The notes under the pieces: generated by a model | Databases searched by the model: none | The model's input: only the letters and a program-made list of their open reading frames with translations | Told to the model about the DNA's origin: nothing | Assembly: GCF_014205165.1 (NCBI RefSeq) | Contig: NZ_JACHMZ010000001.1 | Location: 4,198,501-4,262,500 of the forward strand | Source: Micromonospora carbonacea | Lineage (GTDB): Bacteria; Actinomycetota; Actinomycetes; Mycobacteriales; Micromonosporaceae | Direction of reading: 5' to 3' | Length of the DNA stretch: 64,000 nucleotides | Program-made: the position numbers and the translations under genes | Shown: piece after piece, positions 17,106-24,493 of the stretch | Position numbering within the stretch: the first letter of the stretch is position 1 | Layout of the letters: every line of letters starts with the position of its first letter

Positions 17106-18127
17106 ACCGCAGCGCGCAGTACGTCGGCGACAACACCTTCGTCGTCGCCGACACCGACCCCGTGCCGCCCGGCCCCGGCGAGGTGCGCCTCGACGTCGCG
17201 TACACCGGGATCTGCGGCACGGACCTGCACGTCGCGCACGGCGCGATGGACCGGCGGGTCCGGGTGCCCGCGGTGATCGGCCACGAGATGTCCGGCCGCG
17301 TCGCCGAGGTCGGCGCGGGCGTCGAGGGCTACCGGGTGGGCGAGCCGGTGACCGTCATGCCGCTGGACTGGTGCGGCGAGTGCCCGGCCTGTCGCGCGGG
17401 CCACCGCCACGTCTGCCACCGGCTCAACTTCGTCGGCATCGACTCGCCCGGCGCGATGCAGCGCTCCTGGACGGTGCCCGCGCGGCTGCTGGTGCCGCTG
17501 CCCGAGGGCCTGCCCCTGGCCCACGCCGCGCTGGTCGAGCCGACCGCGGTCGCCGTGCACGACGTGCGGCGCTCCCGGCTCGCCGCCGGGGAGCACGCCG
17601 TGGTCGTCGGCGCCGGACCGGTCGGGCTGCTCATCGGCACGGTCGCCAGGTCGGTCGGCGCCGAGGTGACGGTGCTCGAACTCGACCCGCACCGCCGGGC
17701 GCTCGCCGCCGAGCTCGGGCTGCGCGCCCTGGACCCGGCGGCGGTCGACGTCGCGCGGCACGTCCACGAGGCGACCGGCGGGGCCGGCGCCGCCGTGGTG
17801 TTCGAGGTGTCCGGCTCCGCCGCCGGGGTCCGCACCGCGACCGACCTGCTCGCCGTACGCGGGCGGCTGGTGGTGGTGGCGATCCACCCCACCCCGCCGG
17901 CGGTGGACCTGCACCGCGTCTTCTGGCGCGAGCTGGAGCTGATCGGCGTGCGGGTGTACGAGCGCGACGACTACACCGAGGCCGTCCGGCTGGTGCACGA
18001 CGGGCAGGTGCCCGCCGAGCGGCTCATCACCCGGATCGTGCCGCTGACCGAGGTGGCGGAGGCGTTCCGGGCGCTCGCCGCCGGTGGTGAGGTGAAGGTC
18101 CTCGTGGACTGTGGAGGTGCGGCGTGA
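17102..18127 (+). CDS. Zinc-dependent medium-chain alcohol dehydrogenase, probable L-fucose dehydrogenase
   Basis: 341 aa. Catalytic zinc ligands are seen as CGTDLHV (Cys37) and GHEMSG (His-Glu near 60). Structural zinc cysteines lie in WCGECPACRAGHRHVC (about 92-108). VVVGAGPVGLLIG (about 165-177) is the NAD-binding loop, followed by an acidic residue (LELD) that favours NAD. GTG start overlaps the mutarotase stop. In this operon it would oxidise the imported sugar to its lactone, or act on the 2-keto-3-deoxy acid. Which step belongs to this enzyme and which to the next SDR cannot be told from sequence. Confidence 0.87.
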   Translation: MNRSAQYVGDNTFVVADTDPVPPGPGEVRLDVAYTGICGTDLHVAHGAMDRRVRVPAVIGHEMSGRVAEVGAGVEGYRVGEPVTVMPLDWCGECPACRAGHRHVCHRLNFVGIDSPGAMQRSWTVPARLLVPLPEGLPLAHAALVEPTAVAVHDVRRSRLAAGEHAVVVGAGPVGLLIGTVARSVGAEVTVLELDPHRRALAAELGLRALDPAAVDVARHVHEATGGAGAAVVFEVSGSAAGVRTATDLLAVRGRLVVVAIHPTPPAVDLHRVFWRELELIGVRVYERDDYTEAVRLVHDGQVPAERLITRIVPLTEVAEAFRALAAGGEVKVLVDCGGAA

Positions 18128-18885
18128 ACCCGTTCGACCTGAGCGGCCGGCTGGCCGTGGTGACCGGCTGCCGGCGCGGGATCGGCCTGGCCATGGCGGA
18201 GGCCCTGGCCGCGGCCGGCGCGGACGTCGTCGGCGTCAGCGCGGCGCTGGAGGAGTCCGGCAGCGAGGTCGGCCGGCGGGTGGCGGCCCACGGCCGGTCG
18301 TTCGAGGCGTACCGGACGGACCTGTCCGACCGCGCCGCCGTCCGCGCGCTCGCCGAGCGGCTCGGGCAGTCGCCCCGGCCGGTCGACATCCTGGTCAACA
18401 ACGCCGGCACGATCCGCCGCGCCCCCGCCGCCGAGCACTCCGAGCAGGACTGGGACCACGTGCTGGAGGTCAACCTGTCCGCACCGTTCCTGCTCGCCCG
18501 GGAGGTCGGCCGGGAGATGGTCCGGCGCGGCACCGGGAAGATCATCTTCACGGCGTCGATGCTGAGCTTCCAGGGCGGCGTGACGGTGCCGGGCTACGCG
18601 GCGGCCAAGTCGGCGGTCGCCGGGCTGACCCGGGCGCTGGCCAACGAGTGGGCCCCGCACGGGGTCAACGTCAACGCGATCGCGCCGGGCTACATCGACA
18701 CGGACAACACGCGGGCGCTGCGGGAGCAGCCGGAGCGCAACCGGGCGATCCTGGAGCGGATCCCGGCCGGTCGCTGGGGGCGGCCCGACGACCTCGCCGG
18801 GGCCACCGTCTTCCTCGCCTCCGACGCGGCCGCGTACGTCAACGGGGCCGTCATCCCGGTCGACGGGGGCTGGCTCGCGCGCTGA
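18124..18885 (+). CDS. SDR oxidoreductase, probable 2-keto-3-deoxy-L-fuconate dehydrogenase
   Basis: 253 aa classical short-chain dehydrogenase. TGCRRGIGLAMA (residues 14-25) is the cofactor loop, NNAG (about 93) the structural motif, and Ser about 145 with YAAAK (about 158-162) the catalytic residues. The C-terminus ends in the KduD-like IPVDGGWLAR. Members of this subgroup oxidise 2-keto-3-deoxy sugar acids. GTG start overlaps the previous stop. Last gene of the operon; a strong hairpin follows. The hydrolase that should cleave its product is not in the operon. Confidence 0.88.
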   Translation: MNPFDLSGRLAVVTGCRRGIGLAMAEALAAAGADVVGVSAALEESGSEVGRRVAAHGRSFEAYRTDLSDRAAVRALAERLGQSPRPVDILVNNAGTIRRAPAAEHSEQDWDHVLEVNLSAPFLLAREVGREMVRRGTGKIIFTASMLSFQGGVTVPGYAAAKSAVAGLTRALANEWAPHGVNVNAIAPGYIDTDNTRALREQPERNRAILERIPAGRWGRPDDLAGATVFLASDAAAYVNGAVIPVDGGWLAR

Positions 18886-18912
18886 GCCGCCGAGGGCCGG
18901 CAGGCCGTGGCA

Positions 18913-18941
18913 CCGGGCCGGGGGCGTCGCCCCCGGCCCGG
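18913..18941. terminator. Bidirectional terminator between fucose operon and GH43 gene
   Basis: A perfect 13-bp stem (CCGGGCCGGGGGC at 18913-18925 with its complement at 18929-18941) and a 3-nt loop between convergent genes, 28 nt after the SDR stop and 7 nt beyond the GH43 stop. Confidence 0.8.
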
Positions 18942-18947
18942 CGTCGG

Positions 18948-21029
18948 TCACGGGGTGGTCAGGTCGAACCGGCGGACGGTGACCGCGCCGCCGAGCGCCT
19001 GGGTGGCGTAGTTGAAGACCGCGAAGCGGTAGCCCATGAAGAACTGCCAGGCGTTGTTCAACGTCAGCGCGTTGCCCAACGGGACGAAGTTCACCCCGTC
19101 GGTGCTGTAGGAGAAGGACGCCTGCCGCCCGCTGCCCGGCCTGATGTCGGCCTTGGCCCGCAGCCAGATCCGGCCGCCGCTGACCGCCGCGCTGGCGATC
19201 TCGGTGCCGGTGCTGGTGGTCCGCCAACTGCCGTCCATGGTCAGGCCGTTGGTCATCACCACCCGGGTCGCCCCGTTGTCCCGCCGCACGCCGATCCAGG
19301 CCGACGAGTCACGGAGCATGGCCAGCCCGGAGCGGTCGCCGTCGCGCATGGTCGAGTAGTCCAGCTCGATGGTGGCGGTGGAGGTGGGCCCCTGGATGCG
19401 CCGGGTCGCGGTGTTGCGGGCGCTGTAGAGGTCGTTGGTGACCGTGGCCGTCTGCAGGCGCAGCCCGCTGCCGGTCGACCACTTCGTGTTGTCCGGGTTG
19501 TGGTTCCACTCCCACTGCGGGCTCAGCGTCGTGCCGGTGAAGGTGTCCGCGCCGGTCATCGGCGCGACCGGCCGGGCCGGCAGCGGCGACGGGTAGCTGC
19601 TGCCCCAGGCGCCGTTGACGGTCTGGATCTGCGGCCAGCCGTCGGAGGTCCAGGTGATCGGCGCCAGCGCCGGCACCCGGCCACCGGGATACGCGTCGAC
19701 GAAGGCCATGTAGTACCACTGGCCGTTCTGGGTCTGCACCAGGCCGCCCTGGTGCGGCACGCCGCCGCCGGAGATCGGGCCGGGCATGTTCAGCAGCACC
19801 TGCCGCGTCTCGTACGGGCCCCAGGGGCTGGTCGACCGCAGGATGTACTGCCCGTTGGCCGGCCTGGTGACGAAGATGTAGTAGTAACCGTTGCGCTTGT
19901 AGAACCGCGAGCCCTCCAGCGTGCCGATGTTCGACGGCGTGGTGTAGACCTGCTGCGTACGCACCTGGCTCAGCCCGTCCGCCGACAGCTGCGCCACGTG
20001 CAGGGTGCTGTTGCCGTAGGCGACGTACATCGTGTCGTTGTCGTCGATCAGCAGCCCCGCGTCGTAGTAGCAGTTGTTGATCTCGGAGCGCTTCTGCCAG
20101 GTGCCGCTGACCGAGGTCGACGTGTAGACGTACGACTTGTTGAAGTCGATGCAGCCGATCCAGTAGAACGTGCCGTTGCTGGCGCGGTAGTTGAGCGTCG
20201 ACGCCCAGATGCCGTTGACGTAGGCCCGGGAGGTGGAGCTGGGCAGGTCGTACTTGGTGCCGAAGTCCAGCCGGGGCACCGAGTGCCCCACGAACTCCCA
20301 GTTGACCAGGTCGTACGAGCGCAGCACGGGCGCGCCCGGGGAGTAGTGCATGGTGGACGAGGAGAGGTAGTAGGCGTCACCGACGCGGATGATGTCGACG
20401 TCGGCGAAGTCCTGCCAGACGACCGGGTTGGTGTACGTGGAGCCGCCGGGGTTGCCGCCGTCGCCGACGCGGACGAGCTGCCACTGCTGGTTGTTGCCGC
20501 CCCAGTCGGCGTACTGGACGACGTTCCCGCCGTCGGCGGTGGAGGCGTTCTGGATCTCCACGGCCTTGCTGGAGTGCCGGGCGATCAGCCGCACGTACCC
20601 GCCCGCGGAGTCCGCCAGGCGGAACTGCTGGTTGGTGCCGTTGGTGTCCGACCACTGCACCACCGCCGCGCCGTCGGCGGTCGACGCGCCGGAGACGTCC
20701 AGCACCTTGCCCGAGTGGCGCGACTTCAGCCGGTAGTAGCCGCCACCGGAGTCGACGAACTGCCACTGCTGCCAGGCGCCGTCGTTGCGCGTCCACTGGG
20801 TGATCCGCGCCCCGTCGTTGGTGGCCTGGTTGTACAGGTCCAGCGCCTTGCCGCTGTTGCGGTTCACCAACACGTACCACGCGGTGGTGTCCACCGTCGC
20901 GGCCACGGCCGCCGACGGCACCACCGCGACGATCCCCGCGCCGAGCAGCATCGCCAGCGCGGCGGCGGCGACCCGGGACAGCCGGCCACGCCGTCGCGCG
21001 CCCGGCATGACCTGTCCGATGAGTGCCAT
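18948..21029 (-). CDS. Secreted GH43 glycosidase with N-terminal ricin lectin and C-terminal beta-xylosidase domain
   Basis: 693 aa. Residues 1-43 are a signal peptide (ARRRGRLSR, hydrophobic run, AAVAA). About 48-190 is a ricin-type trefoil with three QQW/QQF repeats. About 198-480 is GH43, with DFADVDII, CYYDAGLL and TLEGSRFY carrying the catalytic Asp/Asp/Glu. About 500-693 is a jelly-roll domain of the DUF1349 type seen in GH43 xylosidases (DTFTGTTLSPQWEWNHNPDN). It should remove xylose or arabinose from plant xylan. GAAGGAGGGAC precedes the ATG. Compared with the GH43 at 8044-9858 the lectin module is at the opposite end. Confidence 0.92.
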   Translation of the reverse strand: MALIGQVMPGARRRGRLSRVAAAALAMLLGAGIVAVVPSAAVAATVDTTAWYVLVNRNSGKALDLYNQATNDGARITQWTRNDGAWQQWQFVDSGGGYYRLKSRHSGKVLDVSGASTADGAAVVQWSDTNGTNQQFRLADSAGGYVRLIARHSSKAVEIQNASTADGGNVVQYADWGGNNQQWQLVRVGDGGNPGGSTYTNPVVWQDFADVDIIRVGDAYYLSSSTMHYSPGAPVLRSYDLVNWEFVGHSVPRLDFGTKYDLPSSTSRAYVNGIWASTLNYRASNGTFYWIGCIDFNKSYVYTSTSVSGTWQKRSEINNCYYDAGLLIDDNDTMYVAYGNSTLHVAQLSADGLSQVRTQQVYTTPSNIGTLEGSRFYKRNGYYYIFVTRPANGQYILRSTSPWGPYETRQVLLNMPGPISGGGVPHQGGLVQTQNGQWYYMAFVDAYPGGRVPALAPITWTSDGWPQIQTVNGAWGSSYPSPLPARPVAPMTGADTFTGTTLSPQWEWNHNPDNTKWSTGSGLRLQTATVTNDLYSARNTATRRIQGPTSTATIELDYSTMRDGDRSGLAMLRDSSAWIGVRRDNGATRVVMTNGLTMDGSWRTTSTGTEIASAAVSGGRIWLRAKADIRPGSGRQASFSYSTDGVNFVPLGNALTLNNAWQFFMGYRFAVFNYATQALGGAVTVRRFDLTTP

Positions 21030-21082
21030 GTCCCTCCTTCGTGGACGGTCGATGCGCGGCCGGAGCCGCCGACACCAACTCC

Positions 21083-21096
21083 TGTTAGCGCTCACA
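21083..21096. promoter_or_regulatory. LacI-type operator 4
   Basis: TGTTAGCGCTCACA, CG-centred palindrome (one mismatched arm pair), just downstream of the -10 box of the second GH43 gene, near the predicted start of transcription. Confidence 0.65.
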
Positions 21097-21108
21097 TCGA
21101 GCACATTG

Positions 21109-21137
21109 ACTGTGTGCGATAACACTCCGGACGTCAA
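21109..21137 (-). promoter_or_regulatory. Promoter of the second GH43 gene
   Basis: Minus strand TTGACG (21137-21132), 17-nt spacer, CACAGT (21114-21109). The hexamers equal those of the first GH43 promoter. Operator 5 fills the spacer and operator 4 covers the start site. Confidence 0.55.
21111..21124. promoter_or_regulatory. LacI-type operator 5
   Basis: TGTGTGCGATAACA lies between the -35 and -10 boxes of the second GH43 promoter and matches the pattern of the other four sites. Confidence 0.6.
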
Positions 21138-21240
21138 GCCGTAACATCCGGCGGCCCGGGGCGGCAGCCAGCGGAACCTCCCCCACCGGCGGTCCATGGC
21201 CGACGGTCACGGCCAGTTCGCTCCGCGACACGCACAGGCA

Positions 21241-21269
21241 TTGACATCGATTGCGCGCCCCGGCAGGCT
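21241..21269 (+). promoter_or_regulatory. Possible promoter of the glycosyltransferase-dioxygenase cassette
   Basis: TTGACA (21241-21246), 17-nt spacer, CAGGCT (21264-21269). The -35 is perfect and the -10 weak. It would give a leader of about 220 nt containing the hairpin at 21339-21360. Confidence 0.35.
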
Positions 21270-21338
21270 TTGTGCACCGTCTGCGGGCAGGCGGCGAACC
21301 GGGTTGTTTCGAGTTGTGCCGAGTAACGTCAATCGACG

Positions 21339-21360
21339 TTTCCCTCAGCGGTGAGGGAAA
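21339..21360 (+). promoter_or_regulatory. Stable hairpin in the leader of the cassette
   Basis: TTTCCCTCA-GCGG-TGAGGGAAA: perfect 9-bp stem and 4-nt loop, 134 nt before the glycosyltransferase ATG. It could be an attenuator, an operator, or an RNA stabiliser. There is no U-tract. Confidence 0.45.
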
Positions 21361-21494
21361 ACGCATAGCGCCTCGTAGTAGTACCTGGACGTCGACGGTC
21401 CCTTTCGCCTGCCGGGCGTCTCCCACCTGTCCGGGGGTGAAGTCCTGCCGTTCGTGCGTCGCCGTCCCGGCTCTTTCGACGGATCGGAGATCTG

Positions 21495-22661
21495 ATGCGC
21501 GTCGCCCTGCTCACCACGACTCAGCACGGCCACCTGAACCCGTATGTCCCGGTGGTCAACGCGCTCCAGGCCGCCGGCGGCGAGGTCGCGTTGTTGCTGT
21601 TGTCCGCCGACGGCGGCGCGCTCGACGAGCAGCGTCGTCAGGCCCTGGGCAAGGCACAGGTCCACGGGGTCGGGAAGGTCGAGATGGCGCCGTGGAGCGG
21701 CGACCCGGCGAGGATCGGCCCGATGCTGCGGTCGTCGCCGGTGGCGGAGCAGACGGCCGACGCGATCCGGGCGGCCGAGCCGGACTTCGTGCTCGTCGAC
21801 TCGCTGCCGGTCACGGCGGCGGCCATGGTCGGCGCGCACGCCTCCGGCGTGCCGTACGGGATGATCTGGGCCAACCTGGGCGGGGTGTGCCCGGCCGAGC
21901 ACCGGCGGGGCCGCTGGGCCTACGACGAGCAGGTCGGCGACTACCTGACCGGGCACGGGGTGGGGTGGTCGACCCGGACCCACTCGGCGCGGTCGCCGAT
22001 CCTCAACCTGATGCCGACGATCCCCGCCCTCGTCGGCGCCGACGCGGTCACCGACGACGGCGTGCAGCTCGTCGGCCTGCCGGGCGCGGCGGGGGCCCGC
22101 GGCGACGAGGTCGCCTTCGCGGCCCTGGACCGGCTCGACCCCGACCGCCCGGTGGTCTACGTCTCCTTCGGCACGATCTTCTACCGGCGGCCGGACCTGC
22201 TGCGCACGGTGATCCTCGGTGCGGCGGCGACCGGCGCGCAGGTGATCGCCTCCGTGGGCGACCTGGCGGCGGAGCTGGCGCTGCCCGACGACGTGCTCAC
22301 CGCCCCCTACCTGCCGCAACGTGAGGTGCTCGACCGCGCGGACGTGTTCGTCACCCACGGCGGCTACAACTCCGTGGCGGAGTCCGTCCGGGCGGCGACG
22401 CCGATGCTGGTGGTCCCGCTGGCGGTGGACCAGCCCATCCAGGCGCACTTCGTGGCCCGCGCGGGCTTCGGCACGGCGCTGGAGCCGGCCGCCGTCACCG
22501 GGCAGGCCGTCGCCGATGCCGTCACCGACCTGCTCGATCCCGCCCGGGACTACCGGGCGCGGCTGCTCGCCGCGCAGCCGGAGTGCGGCGACTCCGCCGC
22601 CCGCACGGCCGAGCTGGTCGCCGGCACGGTCGAGACGCTGCGGCGGCAGGTGGCGCGGTGA
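21495..22661 (+). CDS. UDP-glycosyltransferase, macrolide-glycosyltransferase (GT1) type
   Basis: 388 aa GT-B enzyme. TTTQHGHLNPYVPVVNAL at residues 7-24 holds the catalytic His near position 13. VYVSFGTIF (about 221-229) and VTHGGYNSVAESV (His288) are the nucleotide-sugar-binding signatures of the GT1 family. Such enzymes attach a sugar from UDP- or TDP-sugar to small hydrophobic acceptors such as macrolides, flavonoids or polyketides. GGAG lies 5 nt before the ATG. It is first in a tight gene run (GTGA overlap with the dioxygenase). The acceptor may be the substrate or product of that dioxygenase. Confidence 0.9.
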   Translation: MRVALLTTTQHGHLNPYVPVVNALQAAGGEVALLLLSADGGALDEQRRQALGKAQVHGVGKVEMAPWSGDPARIGPMLRSSPVAEQTADAIRAAEPDFVLVDSLPVTAAAMVGAHASGVPYGMIWANLGGVCPAEHRRGRWAYDEQVGDYLTGHGVGWSTRTHSARSPILNLMPTIPALVGADAVTDDGVQLVGLPGAAGARGDEVAFAALDRLDPDRPVVYVSFGTIFYRRPDLLRTVILGAAATGAQVIASVGDLAAELALPDDVLTAPYLPQREVLDRADVFVTHGGYNSVAESVRAATPMLVVPLAVDQPIQAHFVARAGFGTALEPAAVTGQAVADAVTDLLDPARDYRARLLAAQPECGDSAARTAELVAGTVETLRRQVAR

Positions 22662-23977
22662 CCATCGAGCTGCACCGGCCGGTGCACGACCCGATCGTGC
22701 TCGACGACCCCGAGCGTCTCTCGTTCCGGGTGGACCGCCGCGCCTACACCGACGAGGACCTGGCCGCCCGGGAGCTGACGAGGATCTTCGACCGCTGCTG
22801 GCTGTACGTCGGGCACGAGTCGGAGGTGCCCGCGCCGGGCTCGTACGTGGCCCGCGACGTCGGCGGGCGTCCGGTGGTGATGGCGCGCGGGTCCGACGGG
22901 GTGATCCGGGTGTTCGCCAACAGCTGCCCGCACCGTGGGGCCCTCGTCTGCTCGCAGCCGGCCGGGCAGGTCCGATCGTTCCGCTGCCCCTACCACGACT
23001 GGACCTTCTCCAACCAGGGCGACCTGGTCGGTGTCCCGATCCCCGACGGGTACGGGCCGGGGTTCCGGAAGGCGGACTTCGGCCTCGCGCGGCACCAGAG
23101 CGACAGCTACCGCGGTTTCGTGTTCGTCACCTTCGATCCGCAGCAGCCGCGCACCCTGACGGAATACCTGGCGGGCGCGACGGAATACCTCGACCTCGTC
23201 GACGACCAGTCCGCGGCCGGAATGGAGGTGATCCGCGGCGCGCAACTGCACGGGGCCCAGGCCAACTGGAAACTCATGATGGAGAACAGCGTCGACATCT
23301 ACCATTTCCGGGCCCTGCACAAGCGATACGTCGGCTACATGGAATCGCTGGGGTCGGTGCCGCCCCGGCGGCGGGGCGGCTTCGGCCGTGCCCTCGGGCT
23401 GGGGCACGGGGCCAACGAGCTGCCGCCGGCGGCGGCGCGCCCGCTCGCCTACTGGACACCGATGTTCGGCCCGGAGGTGCGGCCCCGGATCGAGGCGACG
23501 GCCGCGCGGTTCGTCGAGCGGTTCGGCCCCGAACGCGCGCAACGGATCACCGGCACCAACCGCGCGCTGCTGATCTTCCCCAACCTGATGATCATCGACG
23601 CGATCGCGATCACGATCCGCAAGATCGACCCGGTCGGCGCCGGCCGGATGGCCATCACCTCGGTCGCCCTGGCACCCAGGGACGAGGACCCGGACATCCG
23701 CGAACTCCGCAAGAGCCACTACCTGACGTTCCTCGGCCCCGCCGGCTTCGCCACCCCCGACGACATCGAGATCATCGAGTCGTGCCAGCGGGGCTACCTC
23801 AACCGCGCGGTCCGCTACTCGGACCTGTCCCGGGGCATGAACAAGGAGGTCCCGGAGACGACCGACGAGCTTCCCGCCCGCGAGTTCTGGCGGCAGTGGG
23901 ACCGGCTGATGCACGGCGACGACGGTCACCACGAGCCCGGCCGCCGGGCCGGGGCGCAGGGGGCGGGGCCACGATGA
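22658..23977 (+). CDS. Rieske aromatic-ring-hydroxylating dioxygenase, alpha subunit
   Basis: 439 aa. The Rieske cluster ligands are C90-x-H92 and C110-x2-H113 (CPHRGALVCS, RCPYHDW). The mononuclear iron site is D213-x2-H216-x4-H221 in NSVDIYHFRALH; the Asp relays electrons between subunits. Overall layout resembles benzoate/anthranilate-type alpha subunits. These enzymes add both atoms of O2 to an aromatic ring with NADH-derived electrons. GTG start overlaps the glycosyltransferase stop. No ferredoxin or reductase gene follows in the cassette. Confidence 0.92.
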   Translation: MTIELHRPVHDPIVLDDPERLSFRVDRRAYTDEDLAARELTRIFDRCWLYVGHESEVPAPGSYVARDVGGRPVVMARGSDGVIRVFANSCPHRGALVCSQPAGQVRSFRCPYHDWTFSNQGDLVGVPIPDGYGPGFRKADFGLARHQSDSYRGFVFVTFDPQQPRTLTEYLAGATEYLDLVDDQSAAGMEVIRGAQLHGAQANWKLMMENSVDIYHFRALHKRYVGYMESLGSVPPRRRGGFGRALGLGHGANELPPAAARPLAYWTPMFGPEVRPRIEATAARFVERFGPERAQRITGTNRALLIFPNLMIIDAIAITIRKIDPVGAGRMAITSVALAPRDEDPDIRELRKSHYLTFLGPAGFATPDDIEIIESCQRGYLNRAVRYSDLSRGMNKEVPETTDELPAREFWRQWDRLMHGDDGHHEPGRRAGAQGAGPR

Positions 23978-24486
23978 CCATCGAGTTGAGCGTCGACGGG
24001 GCGGCCCAGGTGCGGCTGTGGCACCGGGTGAGCCAGTTCCTGTTCCGCGAGGCGCGGCTGCTCGACGAGTGGCGGCTGCGCGAGTGGTACGACGAGATGC
24101 TGACCGACGACATCCGCTACGCGGTGCCGGCCACCGACGTCCGCGACGGCGCGGGCGACGCGCTCGGGCTCGTCGACGACGACGCCGCCCGGCTGCGCCA
24201 ACGCGTCGAGCAGCTCCTCAACGGCGAGGTGTGGTGCGAGAACCCCCGGTCACGGACGAACCGGATGATCGGCAACGTGGAGATCCTGGCCGATCGGGGC
24301 GCCCACCTCGACGTGGCGGCCAACGTCGTCGTCCACCGCTTCGGGCACGGGCGCTCCGACGCCTACGTCGGAAGGTACCGGTTCGAGCTGGTCGTCGACG
24401 GCGAGTCGTTCCGGATCCGGCGGCGGGTCGTGGTGCTCGACCACGAGACGTTGTACGAGCACGGCAAGCTCAGCATCATCCTGTGA
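23974..24486 (+). CDS. Aromatic-ring-hydroxylating dioxygenase, beta subunit
   Basis: 170 aa with the cone-shaped SnoaL/NTF2-like fold of beta subunits (QFLFREARLLDEWRLREWYD near residues 18-37, then NRMIGNVEIL and RRRVVVLDH). It pairs with the alpha subunit in an alpha3beta3 complex and is structural rather than catalytic. The ATG overlaps the alpha stop (ATGA). Confidence 0.92.
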   Translation: MTIELSVDGAAQVRLWHRVSQFLFREARLLDEWRLREWYDEMLTDDIRYAVPATDVRDGAGDALGLVDDDAARLRQRVEQLLNGEVWCENPRSRTNRMIGNVEILADRGAHLDVAANVVVHRFGHGRSDAYVGRYRFELVVDGESFRIRRRVVVLDHETLYEHGKLSIIL

Positions 24487-24493
24487 CCGGGCA

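Larger units (their letters stand above)
21030..21494. other. Divergent intergenic region, GH43 / glycosyltransferase
   Basis: 465 bp without a gene. It holds the GH43 promoter with two operators, a plus-strand promoter candidate, an inverted copy of ATTGACGTTAC (21323-21333) and a stable hairpin (21339-21360). Confidence 0.6.

Noticed and set aside
18111..21122. A 1003-codon plus-strand frame
   Set aside because: Its first part overlaps the SDR gene in the wrong frame and the rest is antisense to the second GH43 gene.
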